Shown: piece by piece, positions 40,459 to 49,318 of the stretch | How the letters are laid out: each line of letters opens with the position of its first letter | Position numbering within the stretch: the first letter of the stretch is position 1 | Source: Planctomycetota bacterium | Lineage (GTDB): Bacteria > Planctomycetota > UBA1135 | DNA length: 64,000 nt | Assembly (NCBI GenBank): GCA_021776795.1 | Contig: JAJFFC010000005.1 | Span: 173,501-237,500, forward strand | Direction of reading: 5' to 3' | Program-made: the position numbers and the translations under genes | Notes under the pieces: generated by a model | Seen by the model: the letters and a program-made list of their open reading frames with translations, nothing else | The model's database searches: none | Told to the model about the DNA's origin: nothing

Positions 40459-41663
40459 ATTTCCAAGTTAGCGAAGAACCACATCTGGTCATCGCCATTG
40501 AGGATTGCATCTCCAGCTTGGAAGGCCGAAACGCCTGCCCAAAGGTTGATGTTCTCATGCAGGTTGCCGCGCACAGCGAGGTCGACCTCGGTGCCAAGGT
40601 GGGTTTCCCCAGCGACTGCCGTAAGCGCAGCATTGCTAATCGCACCGCCATCTTCAGCCAAGCTGAAGTCATGCAAGTCTAGGGTCAGTGCCCAGTTGTC
40701 ATCGAGCTTGAAGCGCGTACGCACGACGATGTCTTCTAAGTTGCTCCAGCCGAACAGATCTTGGTTGCCGTGGTAGGCGTGACCAAAATCAAACAGAGGG
40801 TTAAAGGCGTCGTCATTGCCGTCGCCCGGGGTGTCGTCGCCAGTGGCCAACTCGTAACCAACGCCAACCGCAAAGCGATCGGTCACATCGAAATCGATGC
40901 GCAGGGCTGCGGCACTACCGCCAGCATCTTCGGCACCGTGGTCACCGATTTGCGTAGCGACTTCAGCACTCCAACTCCATGGGCTGTCGTAGTTGTCCTC
41001 GATCAAAACACCAAAGGTTTGGTCGTTGCGGCCGGTGCCGCCGACCATGCGGTCGCGACGAGCAAAGGCGTAGGTGTCGATATCGACGATGTCGGCATCA
41101 AAGGTGAAGTAAGCGCCCCCAAAAGCCTGCTCCATGCCAACTGGAATCGCCATTCCTTCTACCGGCTGAGTCCAGAACAAGTCGAAGTTCATGGAGTCGC
41201 AATCTTGGCTCCACAAGGCACCATCCCAGGCGCGACCGACCATGCTCCAGGCCAAATCAGAAACCATGCGCTGGTTGCCGAAACGCATTTGGAAGCGGCC
41301 AACTTTCAGTTCACCACCAGGAACGATTTCGCTCCAAGTCATCCAGGCTTGGCGCAGGTATTCATCCGATGGCTTGCCGGTGTCCATGACCACATGCTGA
41401 AACTCAACTTTCGCGTTGAGGCGCTCGGAGAAGGAAGCATCGAGGAACACCCGCGCATGCATGGCGCCGAGGGTGTTGCCGTTCGCGCCCATCACAGGTG
41501 GAGTGTTATCCCGGTTTTCTAGGCGGAAACGCAAAGAACCGCCCACACTGAGGGAATCTAAGGAGTTACCGAAGGTAACCGTGCCGCGCGGCTCCTGCGC
41601 CACCAAGGTGGAGGCAGACAGAGCGACTGCAAGCGAAATCAGGGGGAGTTTCCGAAGGCTCAT
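40449..41663 (-). CDS. Outer-membrane beta-barrel, alginate-export/porin-like (second)
   Basis: A 404-residue protein with a Sec signal (cleavage near LVAQE) and an alternating-hydrophobicity pattern typical of barrels: SVGGSLRFRLENRD, FGVLIEDNYDSPWSWSAEVATQIG, MRFGNQRMVSDLAWSMVGRAWDGA, ending with an aromatic residue pair (MWFFANLEMWL). It resembles alginate-export-domain proteins. It is a paralogue of the gene 3 bp upstream, sharing the RMQ/RFQ and GNQRMVSD-like core and the DxQLWFF ending. Predicted to let a polysaccharide, small acid or other solute cross the outer membrane; the substrate is unknown. Confidence 0.75.
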   Translation of the reverse strand: MSLRKLPLISLAVALSASTLVAQEPRGTVTFGNSLDSLSVGGSLRFRLENRDNTPPVMGANGNTLGAMHARVFLDASFSERLNAKVEFQHVVMDTGKPSDEYLRQAWMTWSEIVPGGELKVGRFQMRFGNQRMVSDLAWSMVGRAWDGALWSQDCDSMNFDLFWTQPVEGMAIPVGMEQAFGGAYFTFDADIVDIDTYAFARRDRMVGGTGRNDQTFGVLIEDNYDSPWSWSAEVATQIGDHGAEDAGGSAAALRIDFDVTDRFAVGVGYELATGDDTPGDGNDDAFNPLFDFGHAYHGNQDLFGWSNLEDIVVRTRFKLDDNWALTLDLHDFSLAEDGGAISNAALTAVAGETHLGTEVDLAVRGNLHENINLWAGVSAFQAGDAILNGDDQMWFFANLEMWL

Positions 41664-41666
41664 GGA

Positions 41667-42854
41667 CTAAAAGTAGAGAGAGATGTCAAGGAAGAACCAC
41701 AGTTGGTCTTCATCGTGCGGCATGGCCGCGCCAGGAGAGAAGTGTGAAACGCCCACGTCGAGCATGACCGCTTCGGAGATTCTTCCCTCCGCGTAGACAT
41801 CGAGCTCACCGCCGATGTCATTGTTGGTACTGGCCGTTGTCACTGGCATGACTTCGACACCAAGGTAGATGTCGTCAAGATTCGATTGCCGCGTGAAGTC
41901 GTGGTAATCGATGTGGAAGCTCCAACGCTCATTCCAATCCATCCAGTAGAAGAAGCCTAGGTCAACCAGGTTCGAAAACGCGACAATGTCAGCACGCCCG
42001 TTGTAGCGGTGCTGGTTGATGTAAACCGGATCGAAACGCTTGCGGTCGGTTGCGCGTTCATCATTGCCTTGAGCCCAAGCCAACTCTACGGCCACATTGT
42101 GGCCATAATCCAAACGCTTGGCCAAGTTGACCACAAAGGCGGTGGACAGGATTTCCAGCGAGCGATCGCGACCATCCTGGAACGCACCTAAAGCAGACCA
42201 TTCGAGGCCGTTCGAGGTCTCCCCCGCCCAACGGATGGCGTAGGTCCATTCCAACAAGTCGGTAGCGCCATCGCCACGACGCAGGATATAGAATTCAATG
42301 TCGTCCTCACTAGGAGGGGAGAAAAACGCGCCGGCAAAACTGTTGTCATCGACTTCGGCAGGACCGGTCGCAGCTTGGGTGTACCAGAGCTGCCAATCGC
42401 CATTCCAAGTGCTATCTCCGACCAGAATGCCATCGAAAGAGTTCTGCTGATAGAGCCACGGGTTGGATGAGACAAGGCGTTCATCGGCCAGGTCCAATTG
42501 CATGCGCCCGAGACTGATGTGGTAATCCCCAAACAGATGGTCCAAGTCAAGCACCGCAAGTTCAATGTCTTGCTCGTCACTACCGACTGCATCTGTCGCC
42601 GTCGCAAAGGCGCGGAAGCGACCGGAAATGTACTGGTCGTAAACCACGCCGAACTCGACCGCGGCACGCACGTCGAGGTTCTCGTCGGCGCCGCCTAAGC
42701 CAGTCGCCTGGTTTGCCGTGTCACGTAGTTCACCGCGAAAACGCAGTTCACCACCTAACTCATAGGAGGCTTGACCAATCGTTCCGTTGGTCCAAGATTG
42801 TTGCGCGGGGGCAGCCGCGGCAAGCAAGAAAACAAATGGGAGGCTACGCATCAT
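41667..42854 (-). CDS. Outer-membrane beta-barrel, alginate-export/porin-like (first)
   Basis: The start was set at MMRSLPFVF, giving a Sec signal ending AAAAPAQQ. The 395-residue protein has the barrel pattern (ELGGELRFRGELRD, SLGRMQLDLADERLVSSNPWLYQQNSFDGI) and ends with the aromatic LWFFLDISLYF, as expected for outer-membrane assembly. Paralogue of the next gene, so a tandem duplication. It follows the alginate_exp-type family in gross features. First gene of the run; the ribE gene lies on the same strand 73 bp upstream. Confidence 0.75.
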   Translation of the reverse strand: MMRSLPFVFLLAAAAPAQQSWTNGTIGQASYELGGELRFRGELRDTANQATGLGGADENLDVRAAVEFGVVYDQYISGRFRAFATATDAVGSDEQDIELAVLDLDHLFGDYHISLGRMQLDLADERLVSSNPWLYQQNSFDGILVGDSTWNGDWQLWYTQAATGPAEVDDNSFAGAFFSPPSEDDIEFYILRRGDGATDLLEWTYAIRWAGETSNGLEWSALGAFQDGRDRSLEILSTAFVVNLAKRLDYGHNVAVELAWAQGNDERATDRKRFDPVYINQHRYNGRADIVAFSNLVDLGFFYWMDWNERWSFHIDYHDFTRQSNLDDIYLGVEVMPVTTASTNNDIGGELDVYAEGRISEAVMLDVGVSHFSPGAAMPHDEDQLWFFLDISLYF

Positions 42855-42927
42855 GGGAGTCTCAAGGCGTGCCATCTTCGCAGAACCTCAGTGCGCTTGG
42901 AAGAGCACAACTCTGAATGAAGCAGAT

Positions 42928-43590
42928 TTAACGCTTGGGCTCAGACGGCAGACCGAGTAAATCGCGCGTCGCCTGCCATAAATCGGGCTGTTCCAGTGCC
43001 AAACCTGCCGCCCGCAGCACGTACTTGCCTAAGAGATCGCCCTCGAGGTTGACGGCTTGGCCGACTTGCATGCGGCCGAGGGTTGTGCGCTCAAGGGTGT
43101 CGGGAATGATGGCCACCTCGAACTCCTGAGCACTGGTGAGGGCCGCCACGGTCAAACTCACGCCATCTATGGCGACGGAACCCTTAGGAACGAGCAGAGC
43201 GGCGAGTGCGTCGGGGGCGCGAAAACGCAGTGTGGCGAATTCGCCCTCTTCGCGGCGCTCCAGAAGCTCGCCAAGGCCGTCGACGTGGCCAGAAACGAAG
43301 TGACCGCCAAGACGGGTATCTGCGCGCAAACTGCGCTCCAAATTGACCAAATCACCCACTTTTCGCTCACCAAGGGTGGTTTTGGCCAAGGATTCGGGCG
43401 AAACGTCAAAAAAAACCACCGAATCGGTCAATTTTGTCACCGAAAGGCAGGCGCCAGAGGTACAAATGGAGTCTCCCAGCGCGACGTCGGCCGCCAATGG
43501 GCCCATATCGACGCCGATTTCGACGCCTGCTGCTGCTGCTGGTTGGGTGGCGACCACCTCACCCAGACCCTCGACCAGGCCGGTAAACAT
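42928..43590 (-). CDS. ribE: Riboflavin synthase, alpha chain
   Basis: A 220-residue enzyme that dismutates two 6,7-dimethyl-8-ribityllumazine to riboflavin. It opens MFTGLVEGLGEV and has the two lumazine-binding repeats (DSICTSGACLSV; GHFVSGHVDGLGE; GSVAIDGVSLTVA; GKYVLRAAG). The first gene of its transcript: TAGGCT lies 6 nt before the ATG. Divergent from trmD. It supplies flavin, also needed by the luciferase-like enzyme elsewhere in the window. Confidence 0.95.
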   Translation of the reverse strand: MFTGLVEGLGEVVATQPAAAAGVEIGVDMGPLAADVALGDSICTSGACLSVTKLTDSVVFFDVSPESLAKTTLGERKVGDLVNLERSLRADTRLGGHFVSGHVDGLGELLERREEGEFATLRFRAPDALAALLVPKGSVAIDGVSLTVAALTSAQEFEVAIIPDTLERTTLGRMQVGQAVNLEGDLLGKYVLRAAGLALEQPDLWQATRDLLGLPSEPKR

Positions 43591-43596
43591 GGGGTC

Positions 43597-43602
43597 AGCC
43601 TA
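43597..43602 (-). promoter_or_regulatory. Candidate -10 box of ribE
   Basis: TAGGCT on the minus strand followed by 6 nt (GACCCC) and the ATG; predicts a leaderless ribE message. Confidence 0.4.
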
Positions 43603-43640
43603 AGCGGGCGAAACATAGGCGTCTAGGAGGGTTCTTGCTC

Positions 43641-43669
43641 TTGCCCCGAAGGGGCCGCTCGCGTATCTT
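43641..43669 (+). promoter_or_regulatory. Sigma-70-type promoter of trmD-rplS-secDF
   Basis: TTGCCC, a 17-nt spacer, then TATCTT. The transcript would begin about 20 nt before the trmD ATG and carry GGAGG 7 nt before it, one of the few clear Shine-Dalgarno sequences in the window. Confidence 0.5.
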
Positions 43670-43698
43670 ATGCGGCCAATTTTCCCGGAGGTTCCGGG

Positions 43699-44421
43699 AT
43701 GCTCGAGGTCCATCTTCTCACCCTCTTCCCCGAAGCCGTCGAGGCTTACCTCGGCGCTTCGATTCTGAAGCGGGTCCGTCAAGCGGGCCTGCTCCGGGTC
43801 CACGTGCTAGATTTCCGACGCTTCGCCGTTGGCAAACATAAGCAAGTGGATGATCGCCCTTACGGCGGTGGTCCGGGGATGGTTTTACGACCCGAGCCGA
43901 TCTTTGATGCCATTGAGTGGGTCGAAACGACCTACGGACCTTGTCAACGCCTGCTACTCACCCCGAGTGGCACCCCTTTTCGTCAGCAGCATGCCGCAGA
44001 CCTTGCCGCAAGCGCCGAACAGGGCGGCCCTGCACAACGACTGTTGTTATTGTGTGGCCGTTACGAAGGCTTTGATGAACGCATTCGTCAAGGCCTGGAA
44101 TGGACCGAGTTTTCTCTCGGCGATTTCGTCTTGTGCGGCGGCGAGCTTCCGGCACTTGCCATTACCGAAGCGATTGCCCGTTTGCTTCCAGGCGCCCTCG
44201 GTCACGAGGAAAGCGCTGTCCACGAGTCCTTCACCGACCCACTCCTACTCGACCATCCGCATTACACCCGCCCCGAGGTGTTCCGCGACATGGTCGTACC
44301 TCCCGTCCTCCTCAGCGGACATCATGCGCAAGTCGATGCATGGCGACGGGAACAGGCGCGACTGCGTACGAAAGCGCGGCGCCCCGACCTTCAACCTCAC
44401 ACCCCAGCCGACCCCAACTAA
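43699..44421 (+). CDS. trmD: tRNA (guanine37-N1)-methyltransferase
   Basis: A 240-residue SPOUT methyltransferase that makes m1G37 in tRNAs reading CNN codons. It has LLTLFPEAVEAYL, the DDRPYGGGPGMVL block, and LCGRYEGFDERI with the knot that binds SAM. C-terminal helices follow. It leads trmD-rplS, a conserved order in bacteria, here continued by secDF. A canonical promoter and a GGAGG site precede it. Confidence 0.97.
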   Translation: MLEVHLLTLFPEAVEAYLGASILKRVRQAGLLRVHVLDFRRFAVGKHKQVDDRPYGGGPGMVLRPEPIFDAIEWVETTYGPCQRLLLTPSGTPFRQQHAADLAASAEQGGPAQRLLLLCGRYEGFDERIRQGLEWTEFSLGDFVLCGGELPALAITEAIARLLPGALGHEESAVHESFTDPLLLDHPHYTRPEVFRDMVVPPVLLSGHHAQVDAWRREQARLRTKARRPDLQPHTPADPN

Positions 44422-44436
44422 GCAAATTTCATCATC

Positions 44437-44775
44437 ATGGACAACATCATCCAAGACGTACAGAAGCAGTTCATGAAAGAGGATGTGCCTGCCTTTAAGA
44501 CAGGAGACATCGTCCGGGTCGAATACCTCATCCGCGAAGGCAAGGTCGAACGCGTCCAGCCTTTCATTGGTCAGGTGATTCAATTCAAAGGACACGGCGT
44601 AGGCAAGACCTTCACCGTGCGCCGCATTGTGCAGGGAGAAGGCGTAGAACGCACCTTCCCACTGCACAGCCCGCTGGTCGTGAACGTGAAGGTGGAGCGC
44701 AATCCCATCAATCGTCCACGCCGCGCCAAGCTGTTCTTCCTGCGCGACCGCACTGGCCGCTCTGCTCAGCTCTAG
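44437..44775 (+). CDS. rplS: 50S ribosomal protein L19
   Basis: A 112-residue L19, usual length, with the family blocks PAFKTGDIVRVEYLIREG, FIGQVIQFKG, TFTVRRIVQGEGVERTFPLHSP and the basic C-terminus RRAKLFFLRDRTGR. L19 sits at the 30S-50S interface. It lies 15 bp after trmD, the usual partner. Confidence 0.97.
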   Translation: MDNIIQDVQKQFMKEDVPAFKTGDIVRVEYLIREGKVERVQPFIGQVIQFKGHGVGKTFTVRRIVQGEGVERTFPLHSPLVVNVKVERNPINRPRRAKLFFLRDRTGRSAQL

Positions 44776-44805
44776 GCTCGCTTTTAAACATCACCGAAAC
44801 GGTCC

Positions 44806-47340
44806 ATGGTCAAGAACCTGTCCCGCAAGCTCCTCGGCCTCGCCTTCTTTTCGGCGTTGGCCCTGTGGGCGATTCTGCAGTACTCGCTACACCTCGGCCT
44901 CGACCTTAGTGGTGGAGCTCGCATTAGCTACGGATTCGACTTCGACGGCGCCCGCGCCGAGGGATCGATTTCCGAAGCCGAGTTGCGTAATAAAGAAGCC
45001 CTGCTGCAAGGCATGGCCGACATCTTTACGCGCCGGCTTGCTGCGCAAAATATCCCTGACATCCCGATCTACCCATCGGGAACAAGCTCCTTGGTGATTG
45101 AGATTCCGAACCGCTCCGAAGAGGAAGTGGCGCGGATTAAAGAGATCATTCAAAACCAGGGTTTGCTCGCCTTCCGCATCATTGCCGATGTTTCTGATGG
45201 CTATCCACTCGATGTGGAACGTCAGAAGTGGCAAGATTGGAAGGTTGCGAACCCCGAAGGAACTCCGGCGGAATTCAACCGCGTGCCCGAAGCCGATGGC
45301 GGTCCTCGCGCAGAAATCAACTGGTACCCCTCCGCAGCTGACGGCAGTGCGCGTGAGGCGCTTGCCCCTCAGGCCACGGAAGGCGCGCTACCGGTCTTGA
45401 TGATGGACGCGATTCACTCGGATTGGAGTGAATCGACCCGGTCCTATGTGTTTGTCGGTGGTGACCTTTCTTATGTGGGCCCAACGCTCGACAACAAGGG
45501 CATGCCTGCGGTGGCTTTTGAATTCAGTGCTGGCCGCAAAACTGCCTTCACCGACTTCACCACCGAGTACAAAGACCGCGGCATGGCCATCATCCTCAAC
45601 AATGAGGTGTTCTCGGCCCCGAACATCAACGACACCCTGCCTGGTCAAGGCATCATTCAGGGTGGCCTCCAGGGCTTTACCCAGGAAGAGGTCAAAGAAC
45701 TGACCACGGTGTTGCGCACAGGTTCCCTGAAAGTGCTGCCGCAACTCGAGTCGGAAAGCTACGTCGGTCCTGGCCTTGGCCAAGATGCGATCAACACCGG
45801 CTTACGCTCGGCGTTGGCTGGCGCCGGCATCGTGCTCTTGTTCATGCTGATTTATTATCGCATGAATGGCTTTGTCGCCATGCTCACGCTGGGCTTCAAC
45901 GGATTCCTGCTGCTTGGCGCGATTCACCTTTCGCAGGCCACCCTGACTTTGCCAGGTTTGGCCGGTTTGGTACTGACCATCGGTATGGCGGTAGACGCCA
46001 ACATCCTGATTTTCGAGCGTGTGCGCGAAGAATGGGGCAAGGGTCGAGAGCTGAAGCAAGCCTATAAGAATGGTTATGACCGCGCGTTCTGGACCATCAT
46101 TGACGCCAACGTCACCACCTTGATTGCAGGCGCGATTCTGTTCCAAGTCGGTACCGGGCCAGTGCAAGGATTCGCATCCATGCTGTGCTTGGGCATCTTG
46201 ACCACGCTGTTCTCCTCCTTGGTGTTCTCACGTGTTGTCATGCACGCGATCGTCTTCGGCAAGAAGGCTCCCGAGAAAGTCTCCATGATGGCGGCGGTCG
46301 CTGGCAACGCTGCCTTCGACTTCCTCAAGCTGCGCAAGGTTGCCGCGGTCGCATCTGTCCTGATGGTGACCTTCGGCATTCTGATGTACAGCGCCGAGGG
46401 CAAAAACATGATGGGCATCGACTTCGCTGGTGGCTCGACCGCCCGCGTGCACCTTGCCGAAAGCACCTCCATCACCGACCTGCGCGGCATGTTGCCGGAC
46501 TTCCAGGTCACTATCGTCGAAGATGAAATGGGGTCGGCGGAAATCTCTACCGATTTCCAAATCACCAAAAAGCTCACGCCTGAACAGCGTGCCGAAGGCG
46601 TCAACACCGACACCATCGAAGCCGGCAAAGACCTCGCCCAGGAAATGGTCGATGCTCTTGCCACCACGCTGAATGACAAGCTAATCAAGAAGGCCGACGG
46701 CAGCATTGACATGACCGCCTCCTTCCCTGAGAAATCTACCGTAGGAGCGCGCGTCTCGGGTGAGATTCAAGGGGCTGCGGTTCGCGCCATCTTGCTGTCC
46801 TTGATTTTGATTGTGGTCTACATGACCTTCCGCTTCCGCGAATACCGCTACGGTCTCGCTGCAGTGGTGGCTCTGTTCCACGACGTCATCATCACCTTGG
46901 GTGTTCTGGCCTTGGCTCACCGCACGGGCTTGGTGTTCGTCGAGATTGACCTCGAAATCATCGCGGCCTTCTTGACCATCATTGGTTACTCCCTCAACGA
47001 CACGATTGTGGTGTTTGACCGCATCCGTGAGAACCTCCCCCGTCGCAAGGAAGGCTTCCGCGAGATTATCAACATCTCGATCAACCAGTCGCTCAGCCGT
47101 ACGATCTTGACCTCCTTGACCACCTTCTTCGTGGTCGCGGTCTTGTTCGTGGCCAACCGTCCATTCCACAACACGCTGGAAGGATTCAGTTTCGCCATGC
47201 TTATCGGCATTGTCATCGGTACCTACTCCTCGATGTTCGTCGCTTCGCCACTGTTGGTCTTCTTCGACCGCTGGGCACGCAAGCATCAGATCGAAGATGA
47301 CAAGGTGGACACCAAAAAGGCGATTCCCGCCAAGTCTTAG
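44806..47340 (+). CDS. secDF: SecDF fusion protein translocase subunit
   Basis: An 844-residue fusion of SecD and SecF, RND-type membrane proteins that use the proton motive force to help SecYEG finish export. SecD half: N-terminal TM helix, LDLSGGARISYGF, the P1 periplasmic domain, then GMAVDANILIFERVREEW. SecF half: from about residue 500 with MMGIDFAGGSTARV, and GYSLNDTIVVFDRIRENL. Twelve membrane segments are expected. No Shine-Dalgarno is seen, and it lies 30 bp after rplS. A hairpin follows at 47380-47414. Confidence 0.96.
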   Translation: MVKNLSRKLLGLAFFSALALWAILQYSLHLGLDLSGGARISYGFDFDGARAEGSISEAELRNKEALLQGMADIFTRRLAAQNIPDIPIYPSGTSSLVIEIPNRSEEEVARIKEIIQNQGLLAFRIIADVSDGYPLDVERQKWQDWKVANPEGTPAEFNRVPEADGGPRAEINWYPSAADGSAREALAPQATEGALPVLMMDAIHSDWSESTRSYVFVGGDLSYVGPTLDNKGMPAVAFEFSAGRKTAFTDFTTEYKDRGMAIILNNEVFSAPNINDTLPGQGIIQGGLQGFTQEEVKELTTVLRTGSLKVLPQLESESYVGPGLGQDAINTGLRSALAGAGIVLLFMLIYYRMNGFVAMLTLGFNGFLLLGAIHLSQATLTLPGLAGLVLTIGMAVDANILIFERVREEWGKGRELKQAYKNGYDRAFWTIIDANVTTLIAGAILFQVGTGPVQGFASMLCLGILTTLFSSLVFSRVVMHAIVFGKKAPEKVSMMAAVAGNAAFDFLKLRKVAAVASVLMVTFGILMYSAEGKNMMGIDFAGGSTARVHLAESTSITDLRGMLPDFQVTIVEDEMGSAEISTDFQITKKLTPEQRAEGVNTDTIEAGKDLAQEMVDALATTLNDKLIKKADGSIDMTASFPEKSTVGARVSGEIQGAAVRAILLSLILIVVYMTFRFREYRYGLAAVVALFHDVIITLGVLALAHRTGLVFVEIDLEIIAAFLTIIGYSLNDTIVVFDRIRENLPRRKEGFREIINISINQSLSRTILTSLTTFFVVAVLFVANRPFHNTLEGFSFAMLIGIVIGTYSSMFVASPLLVFFDRWARKHQIEDDKVDTKKAIPAKS

Positions 47341-47379
47341 CCAAAGGGTTCCGGGCTCATAGAGTCCGGAGACAATCAG

Positions 47380-47414
47380 GAAAGGCGTCGATTCCAGTGG
47401 AATCGGCGCCTTTC
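47380..47414 (+). terminator. Hairpin terminator after secDF
   Basis: A 16-bp stem (GAAAGGCGTCGATTCC / GGAATCGGCGCCTTTC, one G-T pair) with a 3-nt loop, followed by a weak T-rich run. A smaller hairpin (CCGGGCTC/GAGTCCGG) lies just upstream at 47351-47369. Confidence 0.6.
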
Positions 47415-47420
47415 TCTCGT

Positions 47421-47426
47421 TAATCT
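47421..47426 (+). promoter_or_regulatory. Candidate -10 box of the LysM gene
   Basis: TAATCT followed by 6 nt and the ATG at 47433, directly after the secDF terminator hairpin. Confidence 0.35.
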
Positions 47427-47432
47427 GCAGTC

Positions 47433-48023
47433 ATGCGGACTCTCCTCGGCCTTACCACTCTAATGCTGGTTCTCGCCGCAGCGGTGTGGTGGAAAACCCG
47501 CGCTGCCGACGACCCCAGCAACCTCCCTCCGACAACCTCTCCCAATTCTGCCGAGGGTGTCGTGACCGTCGGCATGAAACCTGCTGGGAGCGAGGAAAGT
47601 CGCAACTCTCGTCTCGGCGGCGGCAAATTTCAAGAAGCGGCGAATCGCACCGAAGCTGTGCGCCGTGGCAAAGCCGATTGGAGCGAGTCTCGCGGCGACG
47701 ATGTCCGGCAGCTGCCCGATGGCAATGATGACCTGAGTGGGAACCAGGGTGCAGGGAATCCGGAGCCAGGCCCAGGCGCGGAACCGGCCGTCGACCCAGA
47801 GCCGACTCCGCCGACCCCACCTGTCGCCCAAGACTTCCTCTACCGAGTCGCTCCTGGCGACACCCTGTATCGGATTGTGGTGCGTCATTACGGCACCGCC
47901 CCGGAATCCTTGGTCGATGCCGTTGCCAAAGCCAATGGCCTCAGTGATCCCTCGCTGATTGCCGTCGGCGAAGATTTGAAGCTGCCGACGGTTTCCGGCT
48001 TCGCTGCTCCGCAGCGGCCCTAA
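47433..48023 (+). CDS. Membrane-anchored LysM-domain protein
   Basis: A 196-residue protein with an N-terminal anchor or uncleaved signal (LLGLTTLMLVLAAAVWWKT), a long Pro/Glu/Gly-rich linker (to about residue 128), and one LysM domain near the C-terminus (DFLYRVAPGDTLYRIVVRHYG ... LKLP). LysM binds peptidoglycan or chitin-like glycans, so it may tether to the cell wall. It has no enzymatic domain. The end interlocks with the hflX stop (CTAA). Related LysM proteins in Planctomycetota have unknown roles. Confidence 0.85.
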   Translation: MRTLLGLTTLMLVLAAAVWWKTRAADDPSNLPPTTSPNSAEGVVTVGMKPAGSEESRNSRLGGGKFQEAANRTEAVRRGKADWSESRGDDVRQLPDGNDDLSGNQGAGNPEPGPGAEPAVDPEPTPPTPPVAQDFLYRVAPGDTLYRIVVRHYGTAPESLVDAVAKANGLSDPSLIAVGEDLKLPTVSGFAAPQRP

Positions 48024-49318
48024 GGCAACACCCGGAACTGACCACCTGCAGCCAAGATATCTGGCTGCAGAGCACTCCAGTGGCGAGGCATCAGGCGCAC
48101 CTCTGCCACCCATTGGTCTTCGCGGTAGCTTTCTTCACGCACGCTTCCCACGCGACGCACATCGGAGAGGAGTCGCCCATGCTCAGCAGGGATTTCCAAC
48201 TCCAATAAGAGCGCCCAGCGATCCAGGAAGGCGGCCACTTTCGCGCGTAGGTCATCGATACCTTCCTCGGTTTTTACGGAGAGGAAGATGGCGTCGGGGA
48301 AGCGACGTGTGAGCAACAATCGTTCGTCGGCAGAAACTCGGTCCAACTTGTTCATCACCAGAACTGTAGGGATTTCCTTGGCACCGATGTCCTCGAGGAC
48401 CGTTTCGACCGAGGCAATCTGCAAGTCCAAATCCGGAGCGCTGGCGTCGCAGACATGAAGGAGGAGGTCCGCCTGAATCGTTTCTTCCAGAGTGGCATGG
48501 AAGGAGGCGACCAATCCGTGCGGAAGGTCGCGCACAAAACCGACGGTGTCGGCCAGAATGACCTGACGGCCTTCCCCCACTTGCCAATTGCGAATGCGCG
48601 TATCCAAGGTCGCAAACAACTGATCCGCAATCAGGACCTCGGCACCAGTCAACGCGGTTAAAAGCGAAGACTTGCCGACGTTGGTATAGCCCACCAAGGA
48701 GACTGTGCATGGGTATTCCCGGCCCATGGCCTCGCGACGACGCCGGGTTTCGATGGCATGCAACTTACGTTTGAGGTCGGTAATCTTTTTACTCACCAAG
48801 CGGCGGTCCGTTTCGAGCTGCGTTTCGCCAGGACCGCGCGAGCCGATAGCGCCCTCAGTGCGCTCCAAGTGCGTCCACATCCGACGCAATCGAGTGCGCA
48901 TATATTCCAACTGAGCTAACTCTACCTGCAAACTGGCTTGGCGGGTTTGCGCGCGCGAAGCAAAGATATCGAGAATCAACTCGGTGCGGTCGACCACCCG
49001 CACGCACAGGTCTTTTTCCAAATTGACGCCCTGACTCGGGCTCAATGGATGGTCGACAATCACCACCGAGGCATCGAGCTCCTTGGCTAGCGCGCCGATT
49101 TCCGCGATTTTGCCTTTGCCGAAGGCGGCACGCGCATTAATTTTCGGCAAGCGCTGACTGATGCCACCGACAACATTGGCGCCAGCTGCCTCGGCCAGAG
49201 CACTGATCTCTTCGAGCGGGTCGTAGGCTTCTTCGGCGGCACTGCCGGGAAGAACCAAGGTGGCGACCACAGCACGGTCCGCACGGGGCGCAGCATCATG
49301 GGGAGCACGTTTTGACAT
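48020..49318 (-). CDS. hflX: GTPase HflX
   Basis: A 432-residue ribosome-associated GTPase that splits stalled ribosomes. N-terminal domain 1 has the glycine-rich linker AFGKGKIAEIGALAKE and SRGPGETQLETDRR; the G domain has GYTNVGKSS, DTVGFVRDLP and NKLDRV. The start was set at MSKRAPHD because its ATG overlaps the nadB stop as TAATG; the track's upstream ATG at 49402 is inside nadB. Co-transcribed with nadB. Confidence 0.95.
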   Translation of the reverse strand: MSKRAPHDAAPRADRAVVATLVLPGSAAEEAYDPLEEISALAEAAGANVVGGISQRLPKINARAAFGKGKIAEIGALAKELDASVVIVDHPLSPSQGVNLEKDLCVRVVDRTELILDIFASRAQTRQASLQVELAQLEYMRTRLRRMWTHLERTEGAIGSRGPGETQLETDRRLVSKKITDLKRKLHAIETRRRREAMGREYPCTVSLVGYTNVGKSSLLTALTGAEVLIADQLFATLDTRIRNWQVGEGRQVILADTVGFVRDLPHGLVASFHATLEETIQADLLLHVCDASAPDLDLQIASVETVLEDIGAKEIPTVLVMNKLDRVSADERLLLTRRFPDAIFLSVKTEEGIDDLRAKVAAFLDRWALLLELEIPAEHGRLLSDVRRVGSVREESYREDQWVAEVRLMPRHWSALQPDILAAGGQFRVLP